This document shows positions 1 through 8,890 of a DNA stretch of 64,000 bases, piece after piece. Under the pieces are notes generated by a model. That model was not told the DNA's origin. It worked only from the letters and a program-made list of their open reading frames with translations, and did no database searches. The translations under genes and the position numbers were made by a program. This DNA is from JBMDXB01 sp048594975 (lineage in GTDB: Bacteria > Acidobacteriota > Vicinamibacteria > Vicinamibacterales > 2-12-FULL-66-21), in assembly GCA_048594975.1 (NCBI GenBank), contig JBMDXQ010000158.1:1-64000 (forward strand), given 5' to 3'. Position 1 is the stretch's first letter. Each line of letters opens with the position of its first letter.

Positions 1-74
1 GGGGGGGGGGCGCCCGCCGGGGCGGCGCCCCCCCCCGGGGGGGGGCCCCGCGGGCCCCGCGGGGGGCCCCCCGA
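1..74. other. G/C-only low-complexity contig edge
   Basis: The first 74 bases contain only G and C, in long homopolymer runs. Nothing else in the window looks like this. It is most likely an assembly or sequencing artefact at a contig end, so it should not be read as biology. Confidence 0.7.
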
Positions 75-118
75 CAGATGACCCCAGGGATGGCGTTCCT
101 ACCGCAGGGAGCGTAGTC

Positions 119-1345
119 ATGGATGTCGATCGACTGGAACGGTCCCCCGCCTTCTCGTCCAAGTCCGCCCGGGCCGTGTCGGCCACCTCCACCCCGGCCG
201 ACCGGTGGGCCCTCTCGCTGGTCCAGCGAGGTCTGGGGCCGGCGCCGATCCGGCTGCTGTTGTGGGACGGCTTCGCGCTGGAGCCTCCCGGCTCGCCAGT
301 TGGGAGCGTGGTGTTCCAGACCCGCGGGGCGCTGTTCGGGTGCATCTGGGACCCGCAGCTCTACTTCGGCGAAGCCTACATGTCCGGTGCCCTGGAAGTG
401 CAGGGCGATCTGCTCGCGCTGCTCGAGGCGGTGTACCGGGCGTTGGGACCGAGGACGCGCCGGTCGTGCTGGCGCTGGCACCGCGCCAACGGAGCGCGCG
501 CCGCCCGGCAGAACGTCCACCACCATTACGATCTCGGCAACGACTTCTACCGGCTGTGGCTCGATCGCGAGCTGCTCTACACGTGCGCCTACTTCCCGAC
601 CCCAGACATCAGCCTCGAAGATGCGCAGATCGCGAAGATGGACCTGGTCTGCCGGAAGCTCCGGCTCGCGCCCGGCGAGCACGTCATCGAGGCGGGGTGT
701 GGCTGGGGCGCGCTCGCGCTGTACATGGCACGCCGTTACGGTGTCACCGTTCAGGCGTTCAACCTCTCGTCCGAGCAGATCGCGTACGCGCGGCGTCGTG
801 CGGCGGAGGAGAACCTGGCCGACCGCGTCGAGTTCATCCACGACGACTACCGCTCGGTGCTCGGGACGTGCGACGCGTTCATCTCGGTAGGGATGCTGGA
901 GCACGTCGGCGTCAAGCACTATCAGACGCTGGGCCGGATCATCGACCGGTCGCTCGGGAAGAGCGGGCGCGGCCTGCTCCACTTCATCGGCCGCAACCAG
1001 CGCGGGCTGCTCAACCCGTGGATTCGCAGGCGCATCTTCCCGGGCGGCTACGCCCCGACGCTGCGCGAGGTGTTCGAGCGCGTCCTCGAGCCGGCGGGGT
1101 TCTCCGTGATGGACGTGGAGAACCTGCGTCTGCACTACGCCAAGACGCTCGAGCACTGGCGCCGGCGCTTCAACGACTCGGTGCAGCAGGTCGTGGCGAT
1201 GTTCGACGAGCGGTTCCTCCGTGTCTGGGACCTTTACCTCGCGGGTTCGCAGGCGGCGTTCAGCACCGGCTCGATGCAGCTCTTCCAGGTCGTGTTCGCG
1301 CGCGGCGACAGCAACGCGCTGCCGTGGACGCGCGTGAGCGGCTGA
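119..1345 (+). CDS. cfa: Cyclopropane-fatty-acyl-phospholipid synthase family methyltransferase
   Basis: This 408-residue protein would transfer a methylene group from S-adenosylmethionine to the double bond of unsaturated acyl chains in membrane phospholipids. The family signature HHHYDLGNDFY lies near residue 134. The SAM-binding motif VIEAGCGWG lies near residue 188 and is followed by the typical QAFNLSSEQ segment. Length is normal for the family (about 380-430 residues). The N-terminal 30 residues are rich in Ser and Ala and poorly conserved, so a later start is possible. The next gene starts 15 bases after the stop, which suggests a two-gene operon with the flavoprotein. A related fatty-acid methyltransferase, rather than a true Cfa, cannot be excluded. 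Confidence 0.85.
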   Translation: MDVDRLERSPAFSSKSARAVSATSTPADRWALSLVQRGLGPAPIRLLLWDGFALEPPGSPVGSVVFQTRGALFGCIWDPQLYFGEAYMSGALEVQGDLLALLEAVYRALGPRTRRSCWRWHRANGARAARQNVHHHYDLGNDFYRLWLDRELLYTCAYFPTPDISLEDAQIAKMDLVCRKLRLAPGEHVIEAGCGWGALALYMARRYGVTVQAFNLSSEQIAYARRRAAEENLADRVEFIHDDYRSVLGTCDAFISVGMLEHVGVKHYQTLGRIIDRSLGKSGRGLLHFIGRNQRGLLNPWIRRRIFPGGYAPTLREVFERVLEPAGFSVMDVENLRLHYAKTLEHWRRRFNDSVQQVVAMFDERFLRVWDLYLAGSQAAFSTGSMQLFQVVFARGDSNALPWTRVSG

Positions 1346-1360
1346 GCGCCGGACCCGCCT

Positions 1361-2485
1361 GTGCAGACCTGCGACGCGATCATCGTCGGCGGCGGGCCCG
1401 CCGGTTCTACCTGCGCGTGGAAGCTGCGCCAGGCCGGACTCGACGTGGTCGTCGTCGACCGCGCGGCCTTCCCGCGCGACAAGGTCTGCGCCGGCTGGAT
1501 CACGCCGCAGGTGATCGACGACCTGCAGCTCGATATCGCCGAGTACCGCCAGGGACGAACCTTCCAGCCAATCACCGGCTTTCGCGTCGGGCTCATCGGG
1601 AGCGGCGAGGCCATCGACGCGTGCTACGACCGGGCGGTGAGCTACGGCATCCGCCGCTGCGAGTTCGACGCCTACCTGCTGGCGCGATCGCGCGCGCGGG
1701 TCATGGCCGGGATGCCGGCGGCCTCCATCCGGCGCGACGGCGGTCGGTGGATCGTCAACGACGCGGTGTCCGCCCCGGTCATCGTCGGCGCCGGCGGTCA
1801 CTTCTGCCCGGTGGCGCGGATGCTCAACGGGCCGGCCGAGCGCGCGCCCCTCGTCGCGGCGCAGGAAGCGGAGTTCGCGATCGATCCGGCGGACGGCGCC
1901 GGGTTCGCGACCGCGGCGGAGCGGCCGGAGCTCTATTTCCGCGCCGACCTCACCGGGTACGGGTGGTGCTTCCGCAAGCAGGACCATCTGAACATCGGTT
2001 TCGGTCGCATCGGGTCGCGGGCGCTCCCATCGGAGACGTCCGGGTTCGTCGAGTTCCTGAAGGCGCGGCGCCGCGTTCCGGCGAACCCCACGTGGCGGAT
2101 GCGCGGCCACGTTTACCTGCTCGCCGCCGGCGCACGCCGGCAGTGCGCGGACGACGGGGTGATCCTCGTCGGCGATGCGGCGGGCCTCGCCTATCCGCAG
2201 AGCGGCGAGGGGATCCGGCCGGCAATCGAATCGGCATTGCTGGCAGCATGTGCGATCCTCGCAGCCCGGGGGCGCTACGATCGGCGCCGTCTCGAGGGCT
2301 ACGAGCTCGGGTTGCGGCTGCGCTTCGACAGCTCGCCGGCCTCACATCTGATCTCGCAAGCGGTCCCGCGAGCGTTCACCACCTCGCTGGCGCCCCGTCT
2401 CATGAGCAGTCCCTGGTTCGTACGTCACGTGCTGCTCGATCGCTGGTTCCTGCGGGCGCAGGAGCGACCGCTGACCCGGGCATGA
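1361..2485 (+). CDS. FAD-dependent oxidoreductase, geranylgeranyl reductase type
   Basis: This 374-residue flavoprotein starts with GTG, 15 bases after the Cfa-like gene. The Rossmann FAD motif GGGPAG is at residues 10-15. A second FAD motif, VGDAAGLAYPQSGEGI, lies near residue 270, which is the pattern of geranylgeranyl reductases and related p-hydroxybenzoate-hydroxylase-fold enzymes. Such enzymes reduce isoprenoid or other lipid double bonds or hydroxylate substrates. Placement behind a cyclopropane synthase suggests a role in lipid modification, which is an inference. The exact substrate is not visible in the sequence. Confidence 0.75.
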   Translation: MQTCDAIIVGGGPAGSTCAWKLRQAGLDVVVVDRAAFPRDKVCAGWITPQVIDDLQLDIAEYRQGRTFQPITGFRVGLIGSGEAIDACYDRAVSYGIRRCEFDAYLLARSRARVMAGMPAASIRRDGGRWIVNDAVSAPVIVGAGGHFCPVARMLNGPAERAPLVAAQEAEFAIDPADGAGFATAAERPELYFRADLTGYGWCFRKQDHLNIGFGRIGSRALPSETSGFVEFLKARRRVPANPTWRMRGHVYLLAAGARRQCADDGVILVGDAAGLAYPQSGEGIRPAIESALLAACAILAARGRYDRRRLEGYELGLRLRFDSSPASHLISQAVPRAFTTSLAPRLMSSPWFVRHVLLDRWFLRAQERPLTRA

Positions 2486-2679
2486 GGGGTCGGACTGCCT
2501 GCCCGTTTCCTGCTCCCCGTTTCATGACCGAACCGCATCGAATCACACAAGAGACGGGGAGGAGGACGTCCTTGATGCACGGCCGTCAGGTCATGCAAGG
2601 AGAAGGGGCGCCCAACGCACGTGGCACCCAGCCCGTCACACGTGACCCCGGCAGCGCGCGACCGTAGTACCATCTGGCA

Positions 2680-4635
2680 ATGTCCATCCGCGACCGCGTC
2701 GCGCGGCTCGTGGCTGAGCTCCCCCAGGCGCCGCAGTTCCCGACGCAGGGCGCGACCCTGTTCGTCGACCTCGAGCGCCGCGACGTCCGCAGCGGCTATA
2801 CCCCTCTGTCCGTCGTCAAGATGTTGCTCGCCGGGCGCGGCGCGAACATGTTCTACCTCCACCGCCTGCTCGACGAGTCGCTGTACCCCCTGCATCCCGA
2901 CGTGCCACTGATCTTCGGTTCCGGCGTGCTGACCGGCATCGTGCCCAGCGCGGCCCGCGGCAACGCGACCTCCTGGTCGCCCGAGTCCGGCGTCATCCTC
3001 GACTGCAACGCCGGCGATTACTTCCCGTCGTTCATCCGCATGAACGGCATCGATCACCTCGTGCTCTACGGCCGCGCGGCGGACTGGACGCTGCTGCACG
3101 TCCACAACGGGCGGCTGGCGTTCCTGGACGCATCGCCGTACGTCGGCCTGGACAACCTCGACCTGCGCGCGCGCATCCCCGCCGATTTCGGCGGGACGTG
3201 GACGCGCGACCTCGCGATGGCCAACATCACCGCGGCCGGCGAGCACCTGGTGCTCACGAGCGCGATCATGGCAGGTCCGAAGGCATGCTACGCGCGAGGC
3301 GGGCCGGGCGCGAAGATGGGAGGGCTGCGGCTGAAGGCCATCGTCGTCCAGGGCCAGACCCGTGACTTCGAGACGGCGCAGCCGTACAAGGGCTACAACC
3401 GCACGATCGCGCAGAAGCTGCTCGATACCTCCGTCGTCAAGCACGCGCTGAAGACGACGGGCACGCCGTTCCTCTACAAGCCGAGCCGCCTCCTCGGTGC
3501 GATGGGCACGAAGAACAACCAGGAGACCACCTGGACCGAGCGGCTCGACGCCGAGCACATCACGCCCTACCGGCCGGGGATGGCGGGCTGCTTCCGATGC
3601 CCGGTGAACTGCCGGCCGCTGAACGACCTCAATGGCGATCCCGCCGACCGATACGGCCGCGGCGACGGTCCCGAATACGTGACGCTCGGGAAGTTCGGCC
3701 CGAACCTCGGTATCGATCGCATCGAGCCGGTGCTGCGGCTGAACAACATCTGCAACGATCTCGGCCTCGACACCGCCTCGACCGGCTCGGCGATTGGCTG
3801 GGCGATGGAGCTGGTCCAGCGCGGCGTCATCACCTCGCGCGAGACCGGCGGCCTGGAGCTGACGTGGGGCAACGCGGAGGCGGTGGAGCGGGCGTTGTTC
3901 GCGATGTCCCGGCGCGAGGGGTTCGGCAACGTGCTCGCCGACGGCACGCGCGCGGTGGAGAAGGGGCACTATCCGGCCGGGGCGCTCGCCTACCGGATGG
4001 CAGTCAAGGGGTTGATGCAGAGCGACCCGCACGATGCGCGCATCCTCAAGGCATTCGCGCTCGGCCTCGCGGTCTCGACGCGCGGCATGGATCACCTCAG
4101 GAACCGGGTCACTCTCGAGATCAATGCCCGTATCAACGACGATCCGGCATTCAAGGAGCGACTCTACGGCGGCCCGGTCAGCGCGGCGCCCAACAGCTAC
4201 GGGAACAAGGAACGTGCGGTGCGCGTCTGCGAGAACGTCTTCGGCGTGGGCGACGCCGTCGGCATGTGCCGCTTCACGACGAAGCTGTTCAACAGTCCGT
4301 CGCTGCCGGGCCTGGAGGAATTCGCCGCTCAGATCGCCAACGTGACCGGGATCGAGCTCGGCGCCGGCGAGCTCGATCGCATCGGCCTGAACATCATGGG
4401 CGTCGAGCGGCTGATCAACGGCCGGCTGGGAGTCACGCGCGCCGACGACACCCTGCCGGACCGCTGGTTCGAGGAACCGATCCGCGTGGGCTCGTTCACG
4501 GGAGAGAAGATCGATCGACTGGAATTCGACGCGATGCTGTCACGCTTCTACGCGATCTCGAACCTGGACGACCAGGGGGTCCCTGTCGCCGAGTGGCGGA
4601 AGCAGATCGAAGAAGTGGTAAATGGCAAGTGGTAA
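2680..4635 (+). CDS. Aldehyde:ferredoxin oxidoreductase family (tungsten-type) enzyme
   Basis: This 651-residue protein matches the aldehyde:ferredoxin oxidoreductase family, whose members oxidise aldehydes to acids with a bis-pterin tungsten centre and one [4Fe-4S] cluster. The cluster cysteines are visible as C304-x2-C307-x3-C311, with a likely fourth ligand at C530 in GDAVGMCRF. Length is slightly above the usual 600-620 residues. The family needs a pterin cofactor and a ferredoxin-type acceptor. A MoaD/ThiS-like gene follows after 130 bases and could supply sulfur for cofactor assembly, but no other cofactor genes lie in this window. The physiological aldehyde cannot be told. The start at 2680 has no strong ribosome-binding site in front of it. 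Confidence 0.85.
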   Translation: MSIRDRVARLVAELPQAPQFPTQGATLFVDLERRDVRSGYTPLSVVKMLLAGRGANMFYLHRLLDESLYPLHPDVPLIFGSGVLTGIVPSAARGNATSWSPESGVILDCNAGDYFPSFIRMNGIDHLVLYGRAADWTLLHVHNGRLAFLDASPYVGLDNLDLRARIPADFGGTWTRDLAMANITAAGEHLVLTSAIMAGPKACYARGGPGAKMGGLRLKAIVVQGQTRDFETAQPYKGYNRTIAQKLLDTSVVKHALKTTGTPFLYKPSRLLGAMGTKNNQETTWTERLDAEHITPYRPGMAGCFRCPVNCRPLNDLNGDPADRYGRGDGPEYVTLGKFGPNLGIDRIEPVLRLNNICNDLGLDTASTGSAIGWAMELVQRGVITSRETGGLELTWGNAEAVERALFAMSRREGFGNVLADGTRAVEKGHYPAGALAYRMAVKGLMQSDPHDARILKAFALGLAVSTRGMDHLRNRVTLEINARINDDPAFKERLYGGPVSAAPNSYGNKERAVRVCENVFGVGDAVGMCRFTTKLFNSPSLPGLEEFAAQIANVTGIELGAGELDRIGLNIMGVERLINGRLGVTRADDTLPDRWFEEPIRVGSFTGEKIDRLEFDAMLSRFYAISNLDDQGVPVAEWRKQIEEVVNGKW

Positions 4636-4667
4636 TCAGTGCGTGACGGGTAAGGAGTAAGGGGTAG
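4615..4667. repeat. Stop-anchored word-repeat island behind the AOR gene
   Basis: Short words built on GGTAA/GGTAG repeat across the end of the aldehyde oxidoreductase gene: the last codons and the TAA stop are themselves part of the repeat (GTGGTAAATGGC, AAGTGGTAATC, CGGGTAAGGAGTAAGGGG). No clear inverted arm is seen nearby. Confidence 0.5.
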
Positions 4668-4765
4668 ATGGCGATCGGGTGGCGAGGAATCTACCCTGTG
4701 CAGGCGGCTAGATCCAGCCGCCGACTCAGTTGCCTCCCCGCACGATGTTCTCGAGGGTGGCACCC

Positions 4766-5023
4766 ATGATCACCGTCAAGCTTCCGTCCACCCTGAAGGT
4801 CGGCCCCAGCGACACGCTCGAGGTGCAGGAACCGGTCGCGACCGTCGCACACCTCATCGAGGTCCTCGACCGGCGGATCCCTGGATTCGGCGAGCAGCTG
4901 GACGACTCCGTGTTCAACTTCGCCGTCAACGACGAAATGCTCCTGCACCGGGCGCGCGAGCGTCCGCTGAAGGACGGCGACGTCGTCGAGGTCATTCCCA
5001 CGATTTCCGGTGGTGTCCGATGA
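4766..5023 (+). CDS. MoaD/ThiS-family small sulfur-carrier-like protein
   Basis: This 85-residue protein has the beta-grasp ubiquitin-like pattern of MoaD/ThiS, starting MITVKLPSTLKV and ending near EVIPTISGGVR. Family members are adenylated and thiocarboxylated on a C-terminal Gly-Gly and donate sulfur to molybdopterin or thiazole. Its position behind the tungsten-type oxidoreductase suggests a role in assembling that enzyme's pterin cofactor. The tail is odd: two residues (Val-Arg) follow the Gly-Gly, so the canonical terminal carboxylate is not exposed in the primary translation product. The ATG at 4766 is preferred over a TTG 36 bases upstream because MITVKL is the usual beginning of the fold. 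Confidence 0.75.
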   Translation: MITVKLPSTLKVGPSDTLEVQEPVATVAHLIEVLDRRIPGFGEQLDDSVFNFAVNDEMLLHRARERPLKDGDVVEVIPTISGGVR

Positions 5024-5035
5024 CCCGCACGTCGT

Positions 5036-5086
5036 GAACGGTGAGCCGCGGCCGACAGCCGCCCGGCCCGCCACTCATCACCGTTC
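5036..5086. terminator. Possible stem-loop between convergent genes
   Basis: GAACGGTGA at 5036-5044 is perfectly complementary to TCACCGTTC at 5078-5086, giving a 9-bp stem with a 33-base G/C-rich loop. It sits just past the MoaD-like stop and before minus-strand genes that converge on it. There is no T-run, so a terminator role is only a possibility. Confidence 0.3.
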
Positions 5087-5125
5087 GCAGGTTAGCAGTC
5101 GTCATTCCCGAACCCCGAACGCCGT

Positions 5126-5212
5126 TCACACGAAGGCGACCACCGTGAGAGCGGCGACGAGCAGGAACGCGACCAGCGCTTCGGCGTTGCTTGAGAAGTC
5201 CAGCTCGAACAT
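5126..5212 (-). CDS. Possible 28-residue membrane peptide
   Basis: A 28-codon frame starting at 5212 encodes MFELDFSSNAEALVAF followed by a strongly hydrophobic segment ending VVAFV, which would form one membrane helix. A purine-rich GGAAAGGAC stretch lies upstream but about 13 bases away, which is far for a ribosome-binding site. It sits downstream of the VWFA gene on the same strand. No family is recognised, and it may not be expressed. Confidence 0.3.
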   Translation of the reverse strand: MFELDFSSNAEALVAFLLVAALTVVAFV

Positions 5213-5273
5213 GGCGTGTGTCCCGTCCTTTCCTCTTGTTCCTCTAGTTAGACGGGTCACACCGGGCGAAAGT

Positions 5274-6194
5274 TTAGCGTCCGCCTTCGGACGTCTCCGC
5301 GGCGCTGGCAATGTAGGTCTTACGCGCCCGCACGTTCATTCCCGGCTTCTTCACCTTCACTTCCAGCTTGTGGATCTTGCCGTCGAGCGCGGCCGGTGTG
5401 AACCCGAGCAGGTACTGGCTGTGGAGTTCCAGGGCCACGCGGGTGAAGGTGGGCCCAAGCTCGTCCGTCTTGTTCAGCAGGAAGAAGCCGCCGCCGGTCT
5501 CCTCCGACAGGCCCTTGAGGCCGCGATCCGGCCGCGATACGTGGCGCTTCTGGCCGTCGAAGTAGATGTTCTCGATGCCGATCGAGTAGACCATGACGTT
5601 TTCCTCTCGCGCGCGCTCGATCACGTCGCCGCGTCCCAGCTTGCTGGCCGTGTCCTCGCCGTCGGTGAATACGAGCACCACCTTCCGCCCGTCGAGCGGC
5701 TTCAGCATCGCCAGGCTCTGGTAGACCGCGTCCCAGAGGCGCGTCGGGTACCCGAAGTCGAGGTCCTTCAGCTGCGCGATGAGGCGATCGCGGTTGCCGG
5801 TGAAACCCTCCCGCGGGTGGAAGTTGATCTTGTCGTTGAAGGCGCCGACCAGGCCCCGGTCGTCGGGCAGCAGCCTGAGCAGGAACTGCTCAGCCGCGAG
5901 CTTCACCTGCTCGAGCGCGAGCGTCATACTCCCGCTGGTGTCGAGCATCACCACCACCGAGATTGGCAGCGAGCTGTTGTCGAACTGCGTCAGCTTCTGC
6001 AGCTGCCCGTTGTCGTAGACCTCGAAGTCCTCTTCGACGAGCCCTGGGACGAGCCGCTTGTCGCGGTCCATGACCGTGGTGACGACGGGTACGACGTTGG
6101 TGCCGGAGGTGAACTTCTGGGCGCGCGTGCCTGGCGGCACGGCAAGCGCCAGTGCGGCGACCGCGGTGAGCGCGACGGGGAACTGCTTCGACAT
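5274..6194 (-). CDS. Secreted VWFA-domain protein (acidobacterial VWFA-related family)
   Basis: This 306-residue protein has a signal peptide (MSKQFPVALTAVAALALAVP, residues 1-25) and a von Willebrand factor A domain. The metal-ion-dependent adhesion site is visible as D85-T-S-G-S, with a later FTDGEDT loop. The region before it (VVTTVMDRDKRLVPGLVEEDFEVYDNGQ) is the usual lead-in of the acidobacterial VWFA-related family, whose function is unknown; adhesion or envelope protein binding is the usual guess. The start at 6194 was chosen because it places the signal peptide at the N-terminus; upstream in-frame sequence does not look like protein. Confidence 0.75.
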   Translation of the reverse strand: MSKQFPVALTAVAALALAVPPGTRAQKFTSGTNVVPVVTTVMDRDKRLVPGLVEEDFEVYDNGQLQKLTQFDNSSLPISVVVMLDTSGSMTLALEQVKLAAEQFLLRLLPDDRGLVGAFNDKINFHPREGFTGNRDRLIAQLKDLDFGYPTRLWDAVYQSLAMLKPLDGRKVVLVFTDGEDTASKLGRGDVIERAREENVMVYSIGIENIYFDGQKRHVSRPDRGLKGLSEETGGGFFLLNKTDELGPTFTRVALELHSQYLLGFTPAALDGKIHKLEVKVKKPGMNVRARKTYIASAAETSEGGR

Positions 6195-6448
6195 ACGCTT
6201 TGAGCAGACAACACTCCGGCGCCGGAGTGCAGATGTCATCCCTCTGTTCGGCTGTGCAGGAATCGGCCTTCTCGATACGCGCTCGTGAGGCGCCTCTTCA
6301 ATGATACAGGTTTCGGGCGCTTCCGGGCGCCCGCGCCAGCATGACGACTCGACCATACGACGTTACGACGACGTCGCAGGGTTCGCCGGGACGCGCGGAC
6401 CACGGAGAAAACCGACTGACTCGACGTCGTGCTGTATGTCGTCGGCGT

Positions 6449-7045
6449 TCAGCGGCGGACAGGAGTCCGTAGAACGCGCTCCAGCGCCGGCCGGATCGCC
6501 TCGGCCATCCGGCGGTAGCCCTCGGGCGAGGGATGGAGATCGTCCGGCGATTCCGCCAGCAGGTCAGGGTCGTCGGCGGCAGCGACCGCTGCCCGCGTAT
6601 CGGCGGACTCGACGCCCGAGCCGCGGATCCACGCGTTGATCTCGTGCATGCAGTGGTTCTGTCCGGGTGTGGCCGTGTTGTACGGCACGATCGTACCGGC
6701 AACGAGCGCAATGCCGGCCTCGCGCGCGCGGCCGTACATCCAGCGCAGCTGCTCGATCGTGTGCGCGGCATCCAGTCCCTGGTAGACGTCGTTCACGCCG
6801 GCGATGATGACCACCGCGTGCGGCCGCTCCGCTACCACGTCCTCCTCGAACCGCGCCCGCACCTGGTCGCTGCGCTCGCCGTTGACGCCGCGGTTCAGCA
6901 CCTCCCAGTCGGGACGGGCGCGCATCAGCCACCAGGCGTACTGGCTCTGCTCGTTGCCCTTCCCCTGCGGGGGTGCCTCGCGCGGCGACATCCACCCCGG
7001 CGTCCCCGCCGTCGTCGAATCCCCAAGCGCAACGATACGGATCAC
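6449..7045 (-). CDS. SGNH/GDSL-type esterase or lipase
   Basis: This 198-residue protein has the block I motif ALGDSTT near the N-terminus, block III in GVND, and a C-terminal block DDLHPSPEGYRRMAE with the catalytic Asp and His. These define SGNH hydrolases, which cleave ester or acetyl groups on lipids or sugars. There is no signal peptide. The GTG start at 7045 overlaps the TGA stop of the dipeptidase gene by four bases (GTGA), which indicates translational coupling. Substrate is unknown; deacetylation of a sugar is one possibility. Confidence 0.75.
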   Translation of the reverse strand: MIRIVALGDSTTAGTPGWMSPREAPPQGKGNEQSQYAWWLMRARPDWEVLNRGVNGERSDQVRARFEEDVVAERPHAVVIIAGVNDVYQGLDAAHTIEQLRWMYGRAREAGIALVAGTIVPYNTATPGQNHCMHEINAWIRGSGVESADTRAAVAAADDPDLLAESPDDLHPSPEGYRRMAEAIRPALERVLRTPVRR

Positions 7046-8280
7046 CTGCCGAACTGGAGGGAGGAAGGCCCGCGCTCGGCCTGCATGGCCCTCGACACCT
7101 GTTCCGCCCGGCGCAGGACGCGGAGCACGTTCAGGCCGAGGATCTTCTTCACGTCGTCGTCCGTGTAGCCGCGGCGGAGCAGTTCGGCGGTGAGCGCGGG
7201 ATAGGTCGAGACGTCTTCGAGGCCAACCGGGACGGCGGTGATCCCGTCGAAGTCGCTCCCCAGGCCGATGTGATCGATACCGGCGACCTTTCGGATGTGA
7301 TCGATGTGGTTGGCCACGTCCGCCAGGGTCGCGCGCGGCGCAGGATTGGCCTTCGTCCAGGCGTCCAGCGCGGCGTTCCGCGCCCGCTCGTCCTGCGCGA
7401 ACTGCTGCCGCAGGCGATCGCGCTCGGCCGTGCGGCGCGCGTCCCATGCGGCGACGGCCGGCGACAGGAACTCCGGCACGAAGGTCACCATGACGATGCC
7501 GCCGTTCTTCGGCAGGAGCCGGAGGATGGCATCGGGAACGTTTCGCGGAACCTCGGTCAGCGCGCGCGCCGACGAGTGAGAGAAGATGATCGGCGCCCGC
7601 GAGACGCGGAGGGCGTCCTCCATCGTCGCATCGGAGACGTGGCTGAGATCGACGAGCATGCCCAGCCAGTTCATCTCGCGCACCACTTCCTCGCCGAAGG
7701 CGGAGAGGCCACCCAGCTTCGGCTCGTCGGTCGCGGAGTCCGCCCAGGCGACGTTGCGCGAGTGCGTCAGCGTCATGTAGCGCGCGCCGAGGTGGTGGAA
7801 CATCCGCAGCGCGCCAAGCGAGTGGTCGATCGAGTGGCCGCCCTCCATGCCGATGAGCGACGCGATCCGATCGGCCTTGAAGATCCGCTCGACGTCGTCG
7901 GCCGTGCGCGCCAGCTCGAACACACCCGGGTGCCTGCGCAACATCCGGTGCACGATGTCGATCTGTTCCAGCGTGGCCGTGACCGCGGCGCCGCCCGTGA
8001 GCGTCGGCTGGACGTAGACCGACCAGAACTGCCCGCCGACGCCTCCCGTTCTCAGCCGCGCGATATCGGTGTGGATCGTCGGCTGCGGCCGGGAGAGGTC
8101 GAGGCGGTCCATGTCGCCGCCTACGTTCTCGCGGACGGCCCAGGGATAGTCGTTGTGCCCGTCGATGAGCGGGACCTGCCGGTGCAGCGCCTTCGCACGC
8201 TCGAGGAGCGCACGGTCAGCGGTCTGCGCTGCGGTGGCGACGACCGCAAGGAGTAGCAGGCCGATGGTGCGGATAAGCAT
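7042..8280 (-). CDS. Secreted membrane dipeptidase (peptidase family M19)
   Basis: This 412-residue protein has a signal peptide (MLIRTIGLLLLAVVATAAQ) and the M19 zinc-site pattern: DGHNDYPW near residue 40, GMEGGHSID, DLSHVSD, FSHSSARA and LGSDFDGI. The family hydrolyses dipeptides, including D- or dehydro-peptides, outside the cytoplasm using two zinc ions. Length is typical for the bacterial family. It overlaps the following SGNH hydrolase gene by four bases, so the two are probably co-expressed. Confidence 0.85.
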   Translation of the reverse strand: MLIRTIGLLLLAVVATAAQTADRALLERAKALHRQVPLIDGHNDYPWAVRENVGGDMDRLDLSRPQPTIHTDIARLRTGGVGGQFWSVYVQPTLTGGAAVTATLEQIDIVHRMLRRHPGVFELARTADDVERIFKADRIASLIGMEGGHSIDHSLGALRMFHHLGARYMTLTHSRNVAWADSATDEPKLGGLSAFGEEVVREMNWLGMLVDLSHVSDATMEDALRVSRAPIIFSHSSARALTEVPRNVPDAILRLLPKNGGIVMVTFVPEFLSPAVAAWDARRTAERDRLRQQFAQDERARNAALDAWTKANPAPRATLADVANHIDHIRKVAGIDHIGLGSDFDGITAVPVGLEDVSTYPALTAELLRRGYTDDDVKKILGLNVLRVLRRAEQVSRAMQAERGPSSLQFGR

Positions 8281-8290
8281 AGAAATGTGA

Positions 8291-8360
8291 AGGAGGAGGG
8301 ATAGGGTAAGGGGTAGGCGGTTTACGCCTTGCCATTACCCCTTACGCCTTCTCCTACTCC
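8291..8360. repeat. Word-repeat hairpin island at the DoxX stop codon
   Basis: GTAAGGGGTA at 8306-8315 is perfectly inverted at 8336-8345, and flanking words of the GGAG/GTAA type continue on both sides. Read on the minus strand, the TAG stop of the DoxX gene (8354-8356) is itself a word of the island (GGAGTAG, GAAGGCGTAAGGGG). It could act as a transcription-ending or RNA-protecting hairpin between the DoxX and dipeptidase genes. Confidence 0.55.
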
Positions 8361-8890
8361 TGTACAGTGACAGGTACGCCTCCCAAGGGTTCGTGGCGGC
8401 GCCTCCACCGAATCAGCTGGTCGAGGCCGGCGATGCGGCCGGTGCGGAAGGCCAAGAGCGCGATGACGGCGACGAGCTCGATGAGGTTCTTGTTGACGAA
8501 CAGGTACGCGCCTTCGGCCCCGGGCACCTGCAGGCCCGTCGTCGGCGGCACGGAGAGATAGAACATCGTCAGCAGCGCGATGGCGCCCCAGCAGCCAAGC
8601 TGCGTGAACAGGCCCAGCATCAACGAGAGGCCCACCAGCAGCAGGGCGATCGGCATCAGCAGGTCGATCCATGGCGCGAGGCTCGAATCGGCCAGCCGGT
8701 GGAGCATTGGCGCGAACGGGCCGGTCGACGCCTTGAGGTACCCCTTCGCCGTCCACTCCGCGAGGCGCGCGCCGTCGCGCGTCCAGGCCGGGAGCATCAG
8801 CTTGTAGAGACCTTCGTAAAGGAAGTGCCAGCCGATTATGGTACGAACGAGGATGAGGACGATGCGCTGGAAGGTGGTGAGTCCGTACAT
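8354..8890 (-). CDS. DoxX-family membrane protein
   Basis: This 178-residue protein has about four hydrophobic segments and begins with the DoxX-type lead FQRIVLILVRTIIGWHFLYEGLYKL. DoxX-family proteins are small membrane proteins linked to quinone, thiosulfate or redox functions, but most members have no known role. The start at 8890 lies directly against the stop of the DUF6807 gene (8891), so the two form a transcription unit. Confidence 0.75.
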   Translation of the reverse strand: MYGLTTFQRIVLILVRTIIGWHFLYEGLYKLMLPAWTRDGARLAEWTAKGYLKASTGPFAPMLHRLADSSLAPWIDLLMPIALLLVGLSLMLGLFTQLGCWGAIALLTMFYLSVPPTTGLQVPGAEGAYLFVNKNLIELVAVIALLAFRTGRIAGLDQLIRWRRRHEPLGGVPVTVQE

